Shown: positions 27,284 to 35,465 of the stretch, in pieces
Layout of the letters: the number at the start of each line of letters is the position of its first letter
How positions within the stretch are numbered: the stretch's first letter is position 1
Origin: Limnothrix sp. FACHB-406
GTDB lineage: Bacteria > Cyanobacteriota > Cyanobacteriia > CACIAM-69d
Direction of reading: 5' to 3'
Assembly: GCF_014698235.1 (NCBI RefSeq)
Contig: NZ_JACJSP010000013.1
Coordinates: 1 to 64,000 of the forward strand
Length of the DNA: 64,000 nucleotides
The notes under the pieces: generated by a model
What the model saw: only the letters and a program-made list of their open reading frames with translations
Database searches by the model: none
What the model was told of the DNA's origin: nothing
Translations under genes and position numbers: made by a program

Positions 27284-28315
27284 ATGACCATCACCACTTC
27301 TGAACAAGCCGCCGTTGAGCTTTATCAAGAGACGGCTGCCCAAGCCCGACACCCAGACGCAACCGATCCGCACGATCGCCTGTTGGTTTACCCTGCTTGG
27401 CTCTGGGACGGCTACATCCGAGAAGTGGAACTCCGGGAAGGCTTTGAAATCCAAGTCCATCACTACCGGCTGCGCGATCGCTGGGATGCGGCCCTGGCCG
27501 AGCGTGCCGAGTGGCTGTCGTTTCATTTCCACCTCTCCGGGCAGCACCAAGACAGTTACACCGAAGTCCACAACCTGGAATATGCCCTCTACGGCAGTGG
27601 TCTGGCCCCCAAGGATTGGATCATCGGCACAGACCGGAACCCGATCCTAGAAGTCCACATTTGGCTGTCGCCGCAGGTGTTTCAGTCCTTTGCGGGTCAA
27701 GACGGGGAACTCCCTCCGGCCTTGCGCCACCTTGTGCGGCCAGCCGACCAGCTCTACTACACCCGTGTGGGCAAAGTCTCAAGAGCCATGCAGCGGGTGC
27801 TGTGGCAAATCATTCGCTGTCCCTATCAGGGCATTACCAAGCGGATGTTTCTAGAGAGCAAGGCCCTGGAGGCGGTGATGCTGGTGCTGGCCGATGAGCT
27901 GAAAATTCAGCAGGAACAGCCATCAACCCATGAATCACCAAAGACTTGGGAAGGCGGCGCGGCGCTGGCGAACCTGAAGCCCGATGATATCGATCGCCTG
28001 CACCAGGCGCGATCAATCTTGCTGAAACACCTAGAGCAGCCCCCCTCATTGATGACTCTGGCGCAACAGGTGGGTCTGAACAGTCGGGCGTTAAAAGAAG
28101 GCTTTCGGCAGGTGTTTGGTCAGCCACCTTTTACCTATTTACATGACCATCGCCTAGAGCAAGCCAGACAGTTGCTCGAAACCGGCGAGCTAAAAGTGTC
28201 CGAAGTCGCGGCTGCTGTGGGCTTTGGCGATCGCAGTCACTTCGCCAAGCAGTTCAGAACCAAGTTCGGCATCAATCCCAAGCTCTATCAGGCCCAGCGC
28301 AAAAAGTTCTGCTAG
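27284..28315 (+). CDS. AraC-family regulator (PchR-like)
   Basis: 343 residues. The C-terminal 100 residues carry two helix-turn-helix motifs (PSLMTLAQQVGLNSRALKEG; VSEVAAAVGFGDRSHFAKQF) with the usual FGINPKLYQAQRKK ending. The N-terminal part resembles PchR and related ferric-siderophore sensors. It directly precedes a TonB-dependent receptor and a PepSY membrane protein in the same direction, which supports a role as siderophore-dependent activator of that unit. The inducer is unknown. Confidence 0.87.
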   Translation: MTITTSEQAAVELYQETAAQARHPDATDPHDRLLVYPAWLWDGYIREVELREGFEIQVHHYRLRDRWDAALAERAEWLSFHFHLSGQHQDSYTEVHNLEYALYGSGLAPKDWIIGTDRNPILEVHIWLSPQVFQSFAGQDGELPPALRHLVRPADQLYYTRVGKVSRAMQRVLWQIIRCPYQGITKRMFLESKALEAVMLVLADELKIQQEQPSTHESPKTWEGGAALANLKPDDIDRLHQARSILLKHLEQPPSLMTLAQQVGLNSRALKEGFRQVFGQPPFTYLHDHRLEQARQLLETGELKVSEVAAAVGFGDRSHFAKQFRTKFGINPKLYQAQRKKFC

Positions 28316-28412
28316 CCCCCAAAAAAAGTACCGCGACTCACCAAAACGGCTTTGTTTTGCTGTTAGCCCTTGCTAGGCTCCTGAAAGTCTTTCTCAACTG
28401 CGGTGTGGGGTC

Positions 28413-30899
28413 ATGGTGAATCGGTTGTCGGGTCTGGTTGTGGCGAGCGTGCTGTCGGTGGCAGGGCCGCAGGCCGTTTGGGCCGAAGACAACCCCATTC
28501 CTCGCGTCCAAGACCTTGGCCATCCTGCAACCAACCTACGGGAATGGCGAGCGCAAATTGAACGGGCCACCGTGCAAGTAACCGGCGTGCAACTGAACCG
28601 CACTGATACGGAACTTGAAATCGTCCTAGAAAGCGCCGAAGATCAGCCCCTGGAAATTGATGCGACTCAGTTCCGTACTGAGGGCAATAGCCTCGTTGCC
28701 GAGATTCCGAATGCCGTGCTGGCACTACCCGCAGGACAAGCCTTTGTGGCGGAGAACCCGATCGCTGACATCGCCACAGTGCAGGTGACGCAGCAAGACA
28801 GCAACACGATCCGGGTCAGCGTCACCGGAACCAACGCCCTGCCCACCACCGAAGTGACCCTGACCACCGCCGGCCTGGCCTATAGCCTCAACCCTGCCGG
28901 GGAGGAGCCAGACGAAGAACTCGTGGTTACCGGAGCAGGGCAACGGGGCTATCGCGTACCAAACTCCGCCGCCGCAACGCGAACAGATACGCCCTTACGC
29001 GATATTCCCCAATCGATTCAGATCATTCCCCAAGAACTGCTGCAAGACCAACGGGCTGACGTGACCAGCGCCTTGCTGAATGCGCCTAGTGTGCGGGTTG
29101 GCTCGCCGTCTAACTTTGACGCGGTGCGGGCCCAGGTGCGAGGCTTTTTCACCTCGCCCACCGTCGATGGCATAGTCGCACGGGATTTTAATGGGGTCTC
29201 TGCCAATATTGGCCCTGACCTCACGGGGATTGAGCAAATTGAAGTGCTCCAAGGGCCCAACTCCATTTTGTTTGGCTCATCCTCTCCGGGAGGAACGATC
29301 AACTTTGTCACAAAGCGCCCTTTGAGCGATCCCTATTACTTTGTGGAAGCGAGCGCGGGCAGCTTCGATTTTTACCGGGGCGAAGTGGATCTGTCTGGCC
29401 CCCTCGATCGCGACAAAAACATTCTTTATCGACTGAATTCTTCCTATCGCGACCAAGAGCTTTTCACGGATTCCAGCCGAACTAGAAACTTCGTGATTGC
29501 GCCAGTTCTGAGTTTTGCCTTGGGTGAAGACACCACACTCAGCGTTGAAGGCACTTACAAACATTTGTCCCGTGATAACGCCACCCACGGACTGCCGATT
29601 GTGGGCACAATTTTGGATAACCCCCTGGGGGATGTGCCGCGCAACCGCAACCTGACGGAAAGTGATGCTGAAGTTCGACAAACCCGAATTGGCTACAAGC
29701 TGGAGCATCAATTTAATGAAAATTGGTCATTAAATCATGCGTTTCGATATGGGTGGATGGAGTTTGACACCTTTGGCCGATTTCCGGGAGCGCTGGGTGC
29801 TGACAATCGAACTTTATCAACCAGCTTTTCTGACATTTCCGATCAGTATTTTGACTATCGGATGACTACGAATGTGGTGGGTAAGTTTGCGACTGGCTCC
29901 ATTCAGCATCAATTATTATTTGGGGTTGATTTAGGGCGATCGGATATTGAGCTGAAGTTCACGGGGCTAGAAGGCCCGCCCATTGATTTGTTTGATCCCG
30001 CCTTTGGGGCATCGCCTGGCGCGGTGACCTTTAGCAGTGAAGACAGCATTGTGACCGATGAGCTGGGGATTTTGCTGCAAGATCAAATCACCCTAGCAGA
30101 TAACTTGAAGGTGCTGATCGGTGGTCGGTTTGACATGTTTAGACAGACTGGCGATTTCGGCAATCCCGATCTGGTTCAGACGGGCGAGGCCTTTAGTCCT
30201 CGGCTAGGGATTGTTTATCAACCGATCGAACCGATTTCTCTGTATGCCAACTACAGTCGATCGTTTGAACCAACTATTGGTCGTTCTCGCGACGACAGTA
30301 CTTTTGAGCCTACCCGAGGAACCCAGTTTGAAATTGGGGTGAAAGCCGATTTAAGCGATCGGCTTTCGGCAACTTTAGCGTGGTACAACATCACCCAAAA
30401 AAATGTGCTAACCACCGATCCCGTTGATGACAACTTCTCAGTGCAAACGGGAGAGCAGCGGAGTCGGGGTGTTGAACTCAGCGTGGCAGGGGAGATTTTG
30501 CCAGGGTGGAATATTTTTGCCAGCTATGCTTACAACGACGCAAGAATCACCGAGGACAATAACTCGGATCTGGTGAATAACCGTGTCCAACGCACTGCGC
30601 CCCATGCAGCAAGTTTGTGGACAACCTACGAAATTCAGGAAGGCGATTTTCAAGGGTTGGGATTTGGCGTGGGCTTGTTTTATGTGGGCGATCGCGCAGG
30701 TGACAACGCCAATACGTTTGAGTTGCCGAGCTACCTGACAACTGATGCCGCAATTTTTTATAAACGGAACGGATTCCGCGCGGCAATCAACATCAAAAAC
30801 CTCTTTGATGTGGAGTACTTTGAAGGGTCTTTCAACCGCAACCGCATCTTTTATGGCGCACCGTTGACCGTGCAAGCCAGTTTTTCTTGGACGTTTTAA
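28413..30899 (+). CDS. TonB-dependent siderophore receptor with AMIN domain
   Basis: 828 residues, outer membrane. A signal peptide (LVVASVLSVAGPQAVWAED) is followed by an AMIN domain (about residues 45-150), then the TonB box region EELVVTGAG. The plug domain has TPLRDIPQSIQIIPQELLQD and IEQIEVLQGPNSILFGSSSP with GGTINFVTKRPL. A 22-strand barrel follows, ending INIKNLFDVEYFEGSFNRNR and the terminal Phe of the last strand (SFSWTF). The fused AMIN domain is typical of cyanobacterial receptors. Gene order suggests iron-siderophore uptake; TonB, ExbB and ExbD are not in the window. Confidence 0.94.
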   Translation: MVNRLSGLVVASVLSVAGPQAVWAEDNPIPRVQDLGHPATNLREWRAQIERATVQVTGVQLNRTDTELEIVLESAEDQPLEIDATQFRTEGNSLVAEIPNAVLALPAGQAFVAENPIADIATVQVTQQDSNTIRVSVTGTNALPTTEVTLTTAGLAYSLNPAGEEPDEELVVTGAGQRGYRVPNSAAATRTDTPLRDIPQSIQIIPQELLQDQRADVTSALLNAPSVRVGSPSNFDAVRAQVRGFFTSPTVDGIVARDFNGVSANIGPDLTGIEQIEVLQGPNSILFGSSSPGGTINFVTKRPLSDPYYFVEASAGSFDFYRGEVDLSGPLDRDKNILYRLNSSYRDQELFTDSSRTRNFVIAPVLSFALGEDTTLSVEGTYKHLSRDNATHGLPIVGTILDNPLGDVPRNRNLTESDAEVRQTRIGYKLEHQFNENWSLNHAFRYGWMEFDTFGRFPGALGADNRTLSTSFSDISDQYFDYRMTTNVVGKFATGSIQHQLLFGVDLGRSDIELKFTGLEGPPIDLFDPAFGASPGAVTFSSEDSIVTDELGILLQDQITLADNLKVLIGGRFDMFRQTGDFGNPDLVQTGEAFSPRLGIVYQPIEPISLYANYSRSFEPTIGRSRDDSTFEPTRGTQFEIGVKADLSDRLSATLAWYNITQKNVLTTDPVDDNFSVQTGEQRSRGVELSVAGEILPGWNIFASYAYNDARITEDNNSDLVNNRVQRTAPHAASLWTTYEIQEGDFQGLGFGVGLFYVGDRAGDNANTFELPSYLTTDAAIFYKRNGFRAAINIKNLFDVEYFEGSFNRNRIFYGAPLTVQASFSWTF

Positions 30900-30948
30900 C
30901 CCAGCGATCGGCGATCGCCCAGTATTCATCAGCCGGGGTAAGCATGAA

Positions 30949-32106
30949 ATGGAATCACCACAAAAGCCTTTACCAAAATCACTCACTCGCCTGCTTTCTG
31001 CCAAACTCAGAACGATTTCTTTCTTCATTCATCGCTGGTTAGGTTTGGCGATCGGGATTTTGTTGTGCATTGCGGGTTTGACTGGCAGCGTTCTCGTTTT
31101 TTGGCACGAAATTGATCATTGGGTGCTGGTTCAGCGGCTGGGAACCGTTGTGCCTGCCGGGACAATAGTGCCCGTTGCTGCCATCATCGAATCGATCAAA
31201 ACGGCCTATGGGAAAAAGCAATGGAACCTCAGCACGGTTGCGCCACCCCAATCAGCCCAGGAACCCTATCAAGCCTGGTTGGAAACCCCAGCGCATCACC
31301 ATTGGCAGGTGTTTGTGCATCCCTACACGGGGCAAATTATGGGCGATCGGGAATGGGAAACCAGTTGGGTTGGCCTAATTTATGACCTCCATTACAAACT
31401 GCTGGCAGGGGAAACAGGAACCCTAATTATGGGCATTGTTGCGTTGCTGACGCTGATCTTGGGCCTCACTGGCATTGTGTTGTGGCCGGGCTGGCGCAAC
31501 TTCATGGCTGGATTCAAAATCAAGTGGAAAAATGCCCATATCAAACGAACCAACTTTGATATTCATAAAGTTTCAGGCATTATTACTGCAATCTTTTTGG
31601 GCTTGATTGGGTTCACTGGATTTGCCTGGAATGTGCCTCAAGCCAAGGTGAATGAGGCGATTTATGCTGTTACTTTCACGCCCAAGCCAGCCCCGCCAGT
31701 TTCCAAGCCTATTCCAGGTCAGCAGCCTTTATCCATTGCTGAGTTGATCCAGCGAGCTGAAGCGGTGATTCCCGATGCGACGATGACCTATATCGTGCTC
31801 CCTAAAAAGCCGGAATCTCCATTGATTGTGAGCAAGCGGCAAACCCAAGAAAGCTCGCAATGGGGCAATACTAGAGTGGCGATCGATCAGTTTACCGGTG
31901 AGTTAATTCAACTGACTGATGGGCTGAAGCCGACTCGGGCGGAGGCGATTATGAGTCAATTTGATGCGGTTCACTTTGGGACTTTTGGCGGTCTGGCAAC
32001 TCGAATTCTTTACGTTTTCGTTGGGTTGGCTCCCCTAGCGCTATTAATCACTGGTTTCGTGATGTGGAAGCATCGGCGCAGGGTTCCCAAGCCGGGCCAT
32101 TCCTAA
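30949..32106 (+). CDS. PepSY-associated membrane protein (iron uptake)
   Basis: 385 residues with four membrane segments: LAIGILLCIAGLTGSVLVFW, LIMGIVALLTLILGLTGIVL, GIITAIFLGLIGFTGFAWNV and LYVFVGLAPLALLITGFVMW. The large periplasmic loops carry PepSY-like sequence. IHRWLGLAIG and FDIHKVSGIITA provide conserved histidines that may bind haem or metal. Such proteins usually accompany TonB receptors and are proposed ferric-siderophore reductases. It lies 49 bases after the receptor gene. Confidence 0.88.
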   Translation: MESPQKPLPKSLTRLLSAKLRTISFFIHRWLGLAIGILLCIAGLTGSVLVFWHEIDHWVLVQRLGTVVPAGTIVPVAAIIESIKTAYGKKQWNLSTVAPPQSAQEPYQAWLETPAHHHWQVFVHPYTGQIMGDREWETSWVGLIYDLHYKLLAGETGTLIMGIVALLTLILGLTGIVLWPGWRNFMAGFKIKWKNAHIKRTNFDIHKVSGIITAIFLGLIGFTGFAWNVPQAKVNEAIYAVTFTPKPAPPVSKPIPGQQPLSIAELIQRAEAVIPDATMTYIVLPKKPESPLIVSKRQTQESSQWGNTRVAIDQFTGELIQLTDGLKPTRAEAIMSQFDAVHFGTFGGLATRILYVFVGLAPLALLITGFVMWKHRRRVPKPGHS

Positions 32107-32273
32107 GTCAATGAATTTATTAGTTGCACTACGGATCTTGATTTGGAGGCGATCGCCCAACTCAGGACTGATGACCTGCTGAACCCCTAAAACCAATACA
32201 GCTTTTACCGAAAACGATTAGTACGCTATATCGAAGATGCTATGAGGCAGTTAGTAGCTGTGCAGTGCCCATC
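32107..32273. other. Junction between core genome and AT-rich island
   Basis: Just after the PepSY gene the base composition shifts. A frame running through 32196-32300 (FYRKRLVRYIEDAMRQLV) is uninterrupted but has no start and may be a gene remnant. A palindrome fragment (gcccatcctacggg) at 32265-32281 belongs to the same repeat family as 33654-33798. Confidence 0.35.
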
Positions 32274-33581
32274 CTACGGGCCACTATCTCCCGCACCAAT
32301 ACCAAGCTTGCGGAGTATTTCCCAAACTGGTAGGAATGATCTAAATGTATGATAAGAGTATTTTGGTATATTATCAGCGTAGTACAAATTATCAAAATTC
32401 ACCAAATAGATATACTCAATATATCTCAAGTATATCTTCCGAAGTAGACCGGTTTCATATATGTCTAGATTGTGCGTAAATACAGAACTAATGACGCTTG
32501 TTTTTACGCCATACCAGTCAGGAAGTGAAATTTCGGATTCTATTTTCTTATGATCTGTTGTTAGAAAGCATCGATCAAATTCACTTTTTACTATTTGAAT
32601 TGCAAGTCCATGAAAGTTATATTCCAATTCTGAAAACCAATATTTTCTTGAATCTTCATCAAGTTGATCGTAAATAGATTGTATTTCTGAAGATCGTCCC
32701 TTAGCAGTCTCACCATAAACGACATCATTATCGCAAGAGTTTCTAAACGAGGCGAAAGGGTTTATGAAAACTGCATATATTACATTGGGGTGAGGGAGAA
32801 TGTCTGCAATTTCTCCCCAATTTTGAGTAGCGTAGACAATCGCATGAAAGCCTTCTGCTTCAAGTCGATGAGATATTGAGCTTGAAATTGTATTTAAAGC
32901 CTTTCTAGAATAATCAGGGATTATTTGTTTATTATCTTTGTCTGTATCTATCCAGCCGCTTAGTTCTTCAAATTCTATGGCAACAGTGTACATTGATCTA
33001 TCGTCGAGTAAATTATTTTCAAACCATTGGTAGTATGATGAATCTGGGTAGTAAACAGTTAGTATTATTTCGCCGTTATCCTGTTCTGATGGAATAAAAG
33101 CAGCAGAAGAGTGGTTATTCCATAACACTTCTTGTACAAAAGCATCTCTGACTGTTCTTGTTTCCATTGGTGCGATCAATATGGTATTTACACCTTGTTC
33201 TGCTAAACCAGGGAATATTGAGTAGAAATGATTTGCATAAGCTAAAAGTTCAGTAAAGGCTTGTCGCTCTGTCTGCTTTGATTTTTTTAGCTCAATAATC
33301 GTTAAGCCTATACATTCAGAATTGCCAAATAAGTCAATTCGTGTGGTTGAGTTGCCTTGCTTTTCTAGTCGTAACTCTTTTGCAGAAAGAATAAGTGACT
33401 CAAGACCATCAATAATCCGGTTGATTTTTTCTTCAACAATTTGTTGAAGCAATATACTTATTGGGGGAAAACCATCTCCATTCCAAACAATTGGATCACG
33501 TCGCCCTTTAATAATTTTGAACAAAGATTCTTTATGTTTTTCATAAATCAGATCCCTCAACTGATTTTCGCTTAATTTCAT
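32274..33581 (-). CDS. PD-(D/E)XK nuclease-like protein of unknown function
   Basis: 435 residues in an AT-rich gene without GCGATCGC sites, preceded by GGAAGG. The N-terminal 125 residues look like a PD-(D/E)XK nuclease core of the RecB kind: helical lead-in with Glu (EEKINRIIDGL), TTRIDLFG with Asp83, IGLTIIELKKSKQ with Glu97 and Lys99, and RQAFTELLAYANHF, which fits the QxxxY helix. The remaining 300 residues are not recognised and contain no ATPase, HTH or membrane segment. Single proteins with this architecture occur in defence-rich islands, but no known system is identified. Composition and position indicate acquisition by transfer. Confidence 0.7.
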   Translation of the reverse strand: MKLSENQLRDLIYEKHKESLFKIIKGRRDPIVWNGDGFPPISILLQQIVEEKINRIIDGLESLILSAKELRLEKQGNSTTRIDLFGNSECIGLTIIELKKSKQTERQAFTELLAYANHFYSIFPGLAEQGVNTILIAPMETRTVRDAFVQEVLWNNHSSAAFIPSEQDNGEIILTVYYPDSSYYQWFENNLLDDRSMYTVAIEFEELSGWIDTDKDNKQIIPDYSRKALNTISSSISHRLEAEGFHAIVYATQNWGEIADILPHPNVIYAVFINPFASFRNSCDNDVVYGETAKGRSSEIQSIYDQLDEDSRKYWFSELEYNFHGLAIQIVKSEFDRCFLTTDHKKIESEISLPDWYGVKTSVISSVFTHNLDIYETGLLRKIYLRYIEYIYLVNFDNLYYADNIPKYSYHTFRSFLPVWEILRKLGIGAGDSGP

Positions 33582-33653
33582 TTAAAGCCTTCCACAAATT
33601 TAGATACAAGATAACTCGTCTCGATAAAATATCGTCGAACAACTCCAGACCTA

Positions 33654-33798
33654 CCAGCTAGTAGGGTGGGCATTGCGATCTAGCCAAAATGGTATCTATC
33701 CTTAAAACAGGAATTGCCTCTCCCCGGAGTTTGATTGGATAGCTTTCACTATGGACTATGGGTATAGGTGGACATTGCCCACCCTACTGGCTGGCTAG
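33654..33798. repeat. MITE-like element with inverted ends
   Basis: agtagggtgggcattg (33660-33675) and its inverse cattgcccaccctact (33773-33788) agree at 15 of 16 positions and enclose about 97 bases. Flanks ccagct and ggctggctag extend the similarity loosely. No coding capacity. A short form of the same palindrome occurs at 34639-34660. Confidence 0.65.
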
Positions 33799-33803
33799 TA
33801 TAG

Positions 33804-34073
33804 CTACTCATCCTGTTTGAGGCTTTCGATAGCTGATACTACGTCCTGGAGAATTTCCCCAAACCCACTTAGTTGCTCATCAAATGCATCACCGTTAGCG
33901 GCGTAGAGTGAGTTTTGTCTCTCCATTTCCAACGCCTTTTTTGCTTGAATGACATCGGAAACAGAGATGTTGAACTCCTTGGCTAGGTGCGTTGCACTCT
34001 CCAAGAATGATCTCAAATCGCCTGAAGAAATGAGACGGTAGTTCCGTGGTTCCTGCTCGAATAATGTGCCCAT
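33804..34073 (-). CDS. Small helical protein of unknown function
   Basis: 89 residues. GAGGAG stands 7 bases before the ATG at 34073, so expression is credible. The N-terminus is soluble; LAKEFNISVSDVIQAKKALE could be a short helix-turn-helix but is too brief to call. The rest is an acidic helix ending AIESLKQDE. It reads in the same direction as the nuclease-like gene 220 bases downstream, from which it is separated by the MITE-like element. Confidence 0.6.
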   Translation of the reverse strand: MGTLFEQEPRNYRLISSGDLRSFLESATHLAKEFNISVSDVIQAKKALEMERQNSLYAANGDAFDEQLSGFGEILQDVVSAIESLKQDE

Positions 34074-34196
34074 AGTAATCTCCTCTATCAATCAGTTTCA
34101 CACTGTCATTTTGGTTAAAGTTTAATACTTAGACTTTAACAACAGGATGACACCCTCATCTTCCGATCGTAGCTTCTGGCATTGTCAGGATCTATC

Positions 34197-34242
34197 AATT
34201 CGGCAAGACGATCGCCCGTGGAACCCAGCCTGCCCGATCGCC
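34197..34242 (-). pseudogene. Copy of the last codons of the M14 peptidase
   Basis: Read on the minus strand it encodes GDRAGWVPRAIVLPN-stop, against GDRAGWVQRAIVLPNS-stop at the true end of the peptidase gene (35466-35516). 41 of 46 bases agree and most differences are synonymous. No upstream part of the peptidase is present here. The antitoxin and EF-G domain IV genes lie between the two copies. Confidence 0.8.
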
Positions 34243-34261
34243 CACCAGAACCAACGCAGTG

Positions 34262-34552
34262 TTAGGCAATGGGCACAACATGGAGACGTAACCCAAGCAC
34301 CTGTAAAACCTTGAGAACCGTAGCAAACTCTGGATTACCTTCGATTGACAAAGCCTTGTAGAGACTTTCACGCCCCAACCCTGTTTCACGGGCAATCTGG
34401 GTCATCCCTTTAGAACGGGCAACATCTCCCAACGCTGCTACGACTAGGCTCGGATCACCCTCTTCAAGAGCAGCTTCCAGATAAGCAGCGATATCTTCCT
34501 TGGTTTCCAGATGATCTGCTGCATCCCAAGAATGAGTTTGAACGATCGCCAT
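34262..34552 (-). CDS. Antitoxin of the HigA-like addiction-module family, without toxin
   Basis: 96 residues with an XRE-type helix-turn-helix: GMTQIARETGLGRESLYKAL, and the family ending FATVLKVLQVLGLRLHVVPI. The N-terminal YLEAALEEGDPSLVVAALGD is diagnostic for the addiction-module antidote group whose toxin is a RelE/HigB-like killer encoded just upstream. Here the upstream 110 bases hold only a REP-like palindrome and no toxin gene, so it is an orphan. GGGAG precedes the ATG. It may regulate its own promoter or protect against an incoming toxin. Confidence 0.85.
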   Translation of the reverse strand: MAIVQTHSWDAADHLETKEDIAAYLEAALEEGDPSLVVAALGDVARSKGMTQIARETGLGRESLYKALSIEGNPEFATVLKVLQVLGLRLHVVPIA

Positions 34553-34638
34553 AGAAACTCCCTATAGGTCGTTTGCTGAATCTAAGGCTGTTTAAATATC
34601 TCTTTCCTGAGTGCGTTGATTTTCTCCTGAAATAAGGA

Positions 34639-34660
34639 TAGGTGGGCAATGCCCACCCTA
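34639..34660. repeat. REP-like palindrome
   Basis: TAGGTGGGCA and TGCCCACCCTA face each other with almost no loop. It lies between the antitoxin gene and the EF-G-like gene and is related to the ends of the element at 33654-33798. Confidence 0.75.
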
Positions 34661-34664
34661 CTGG

Positions 34665-35171
34665 CTAAGTTGGAGAAATAGGGATAATTGCATTCTCTAT
34701 CGGATCGATCAAATATAATGCCTTTTGATACATTAGTTGTTTCATAACATCAACGAACCATTTGCGAGCGCAAATTTCAAAAGCTATAATGCTTGAATCC
34801 ACATCATGGTAAGCACCGTCTACAAGTTCAACTTCTATGTTCATAATAGGATATCTGTCAAAAATTTCTGATTCAATCGCTTCAGATAAGCCTCTTTGAA
34901 TTCCAGGAATACATTCAGAAGGAATTTCAATCCCTAACTCAATTGCTCCAGATAAGCCTCTTTGAATTCCAGGAATATATTCAGAAGGAATTGCTCCTCC
35001 TCTTATACGATCAATAAAAGTAAATCCAGCGCCAGATTGATTTGAACGTAATCTAGCTACTATTTTGGCGTATTGCCTGGCACTACCGCTTGACTTTTGA
35101 TGCGTGAACTCATGTTCCACATCTACATCATCGGCAATTTGTACGTAATAAGCCACATCTATTTCGCTCAT
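34665..35171 (-). CDS. Stand-alone elongation factor G domain IV-like protein
   Basis: 168 residues that match EF-G domain IV and nothing else of EF-G: VDVEHEFTHQKSSGSARQYA (loop at the start of the domain), GFTFIDRIRGGAIPSEYIPG, IMNIEVELVDGAYHDVDSSI and AFEICARKWFVDVMKQ. The tip histidine of the YHDVDSS loop is kept. There is no GTPase domain, so it cannot be a translocase on its own. Residues IPSEYIPGIQRGLSGAIELG are repeated as IPSECIPGIQRGLSEAIESE, a duplicated helix. AGGAAG precedes the ATG. Similar short proteins exist in cyanobacteria as far as I recall; function unknown, binding to ribosomes or tRNA mimicry is a guess. Confidence 0.82.
   Translation of the reverse strand: MSEIDVAYYVQIADDVDVEHEFTHQKSSGSARQYAKIVARLRSNQSGAGFTFIDRIRGGAIPSEYIPGIQRGLSGAIELGIEIPSECIPGIQRGLSEAIESEIFDRYPIMNIEVELVDGAYHDVDSSIIAFEICARKWFVDVMKQLMYQKALYLIDPIENAIIPISPT
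34884..34992 (-). repeat. 66-base in-frame duplication inside the EF-G-like gene
   Basis: Two near-identical 43-base blocks begin at 34884 and 34950, period 66 bases or 22 codons. They differ by one base in the part compared (Cys/Tyr codon). The duplication adds one extra helix to the domain. Confidence 0.88.
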
Positions 35172-35465
35172 ATATTTCTTCCTCAGGAGCGTTTTTGCAA
35201 ATAAGGCGGAATGTCAAGGGTGCGCTGAACTTTAATCTGTAGCGTGACTCATAAACTGGTCAACTTTTTTGCGTCGGCTCCAACGTTCTTGTTATTTCAA
35301 CAGAGTCCCCCAAGATATGGGCGTGCCAGAAGCCTGAGCTTATCCATCACTATATTGCCGCCTCTAGCAACTCATGTCCTCAATCACGGTGGTCGAAGCG
35401 ATCGCAACTCCTCAAATAACCCTGTCTAGCTGTTAGCCTGTCGTGGTTTCTGAGATTGTAAAAAT
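35172..35465. other. Intergenic end of the island behind the M14 peptidase
   Basis: 294 bases between the start of the EF-G-like gene and the stop of the peptidase. It should contain the promoter of the island genes. No gene, terminator with T run, or tRNA is seen. Confidence 0.35.
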
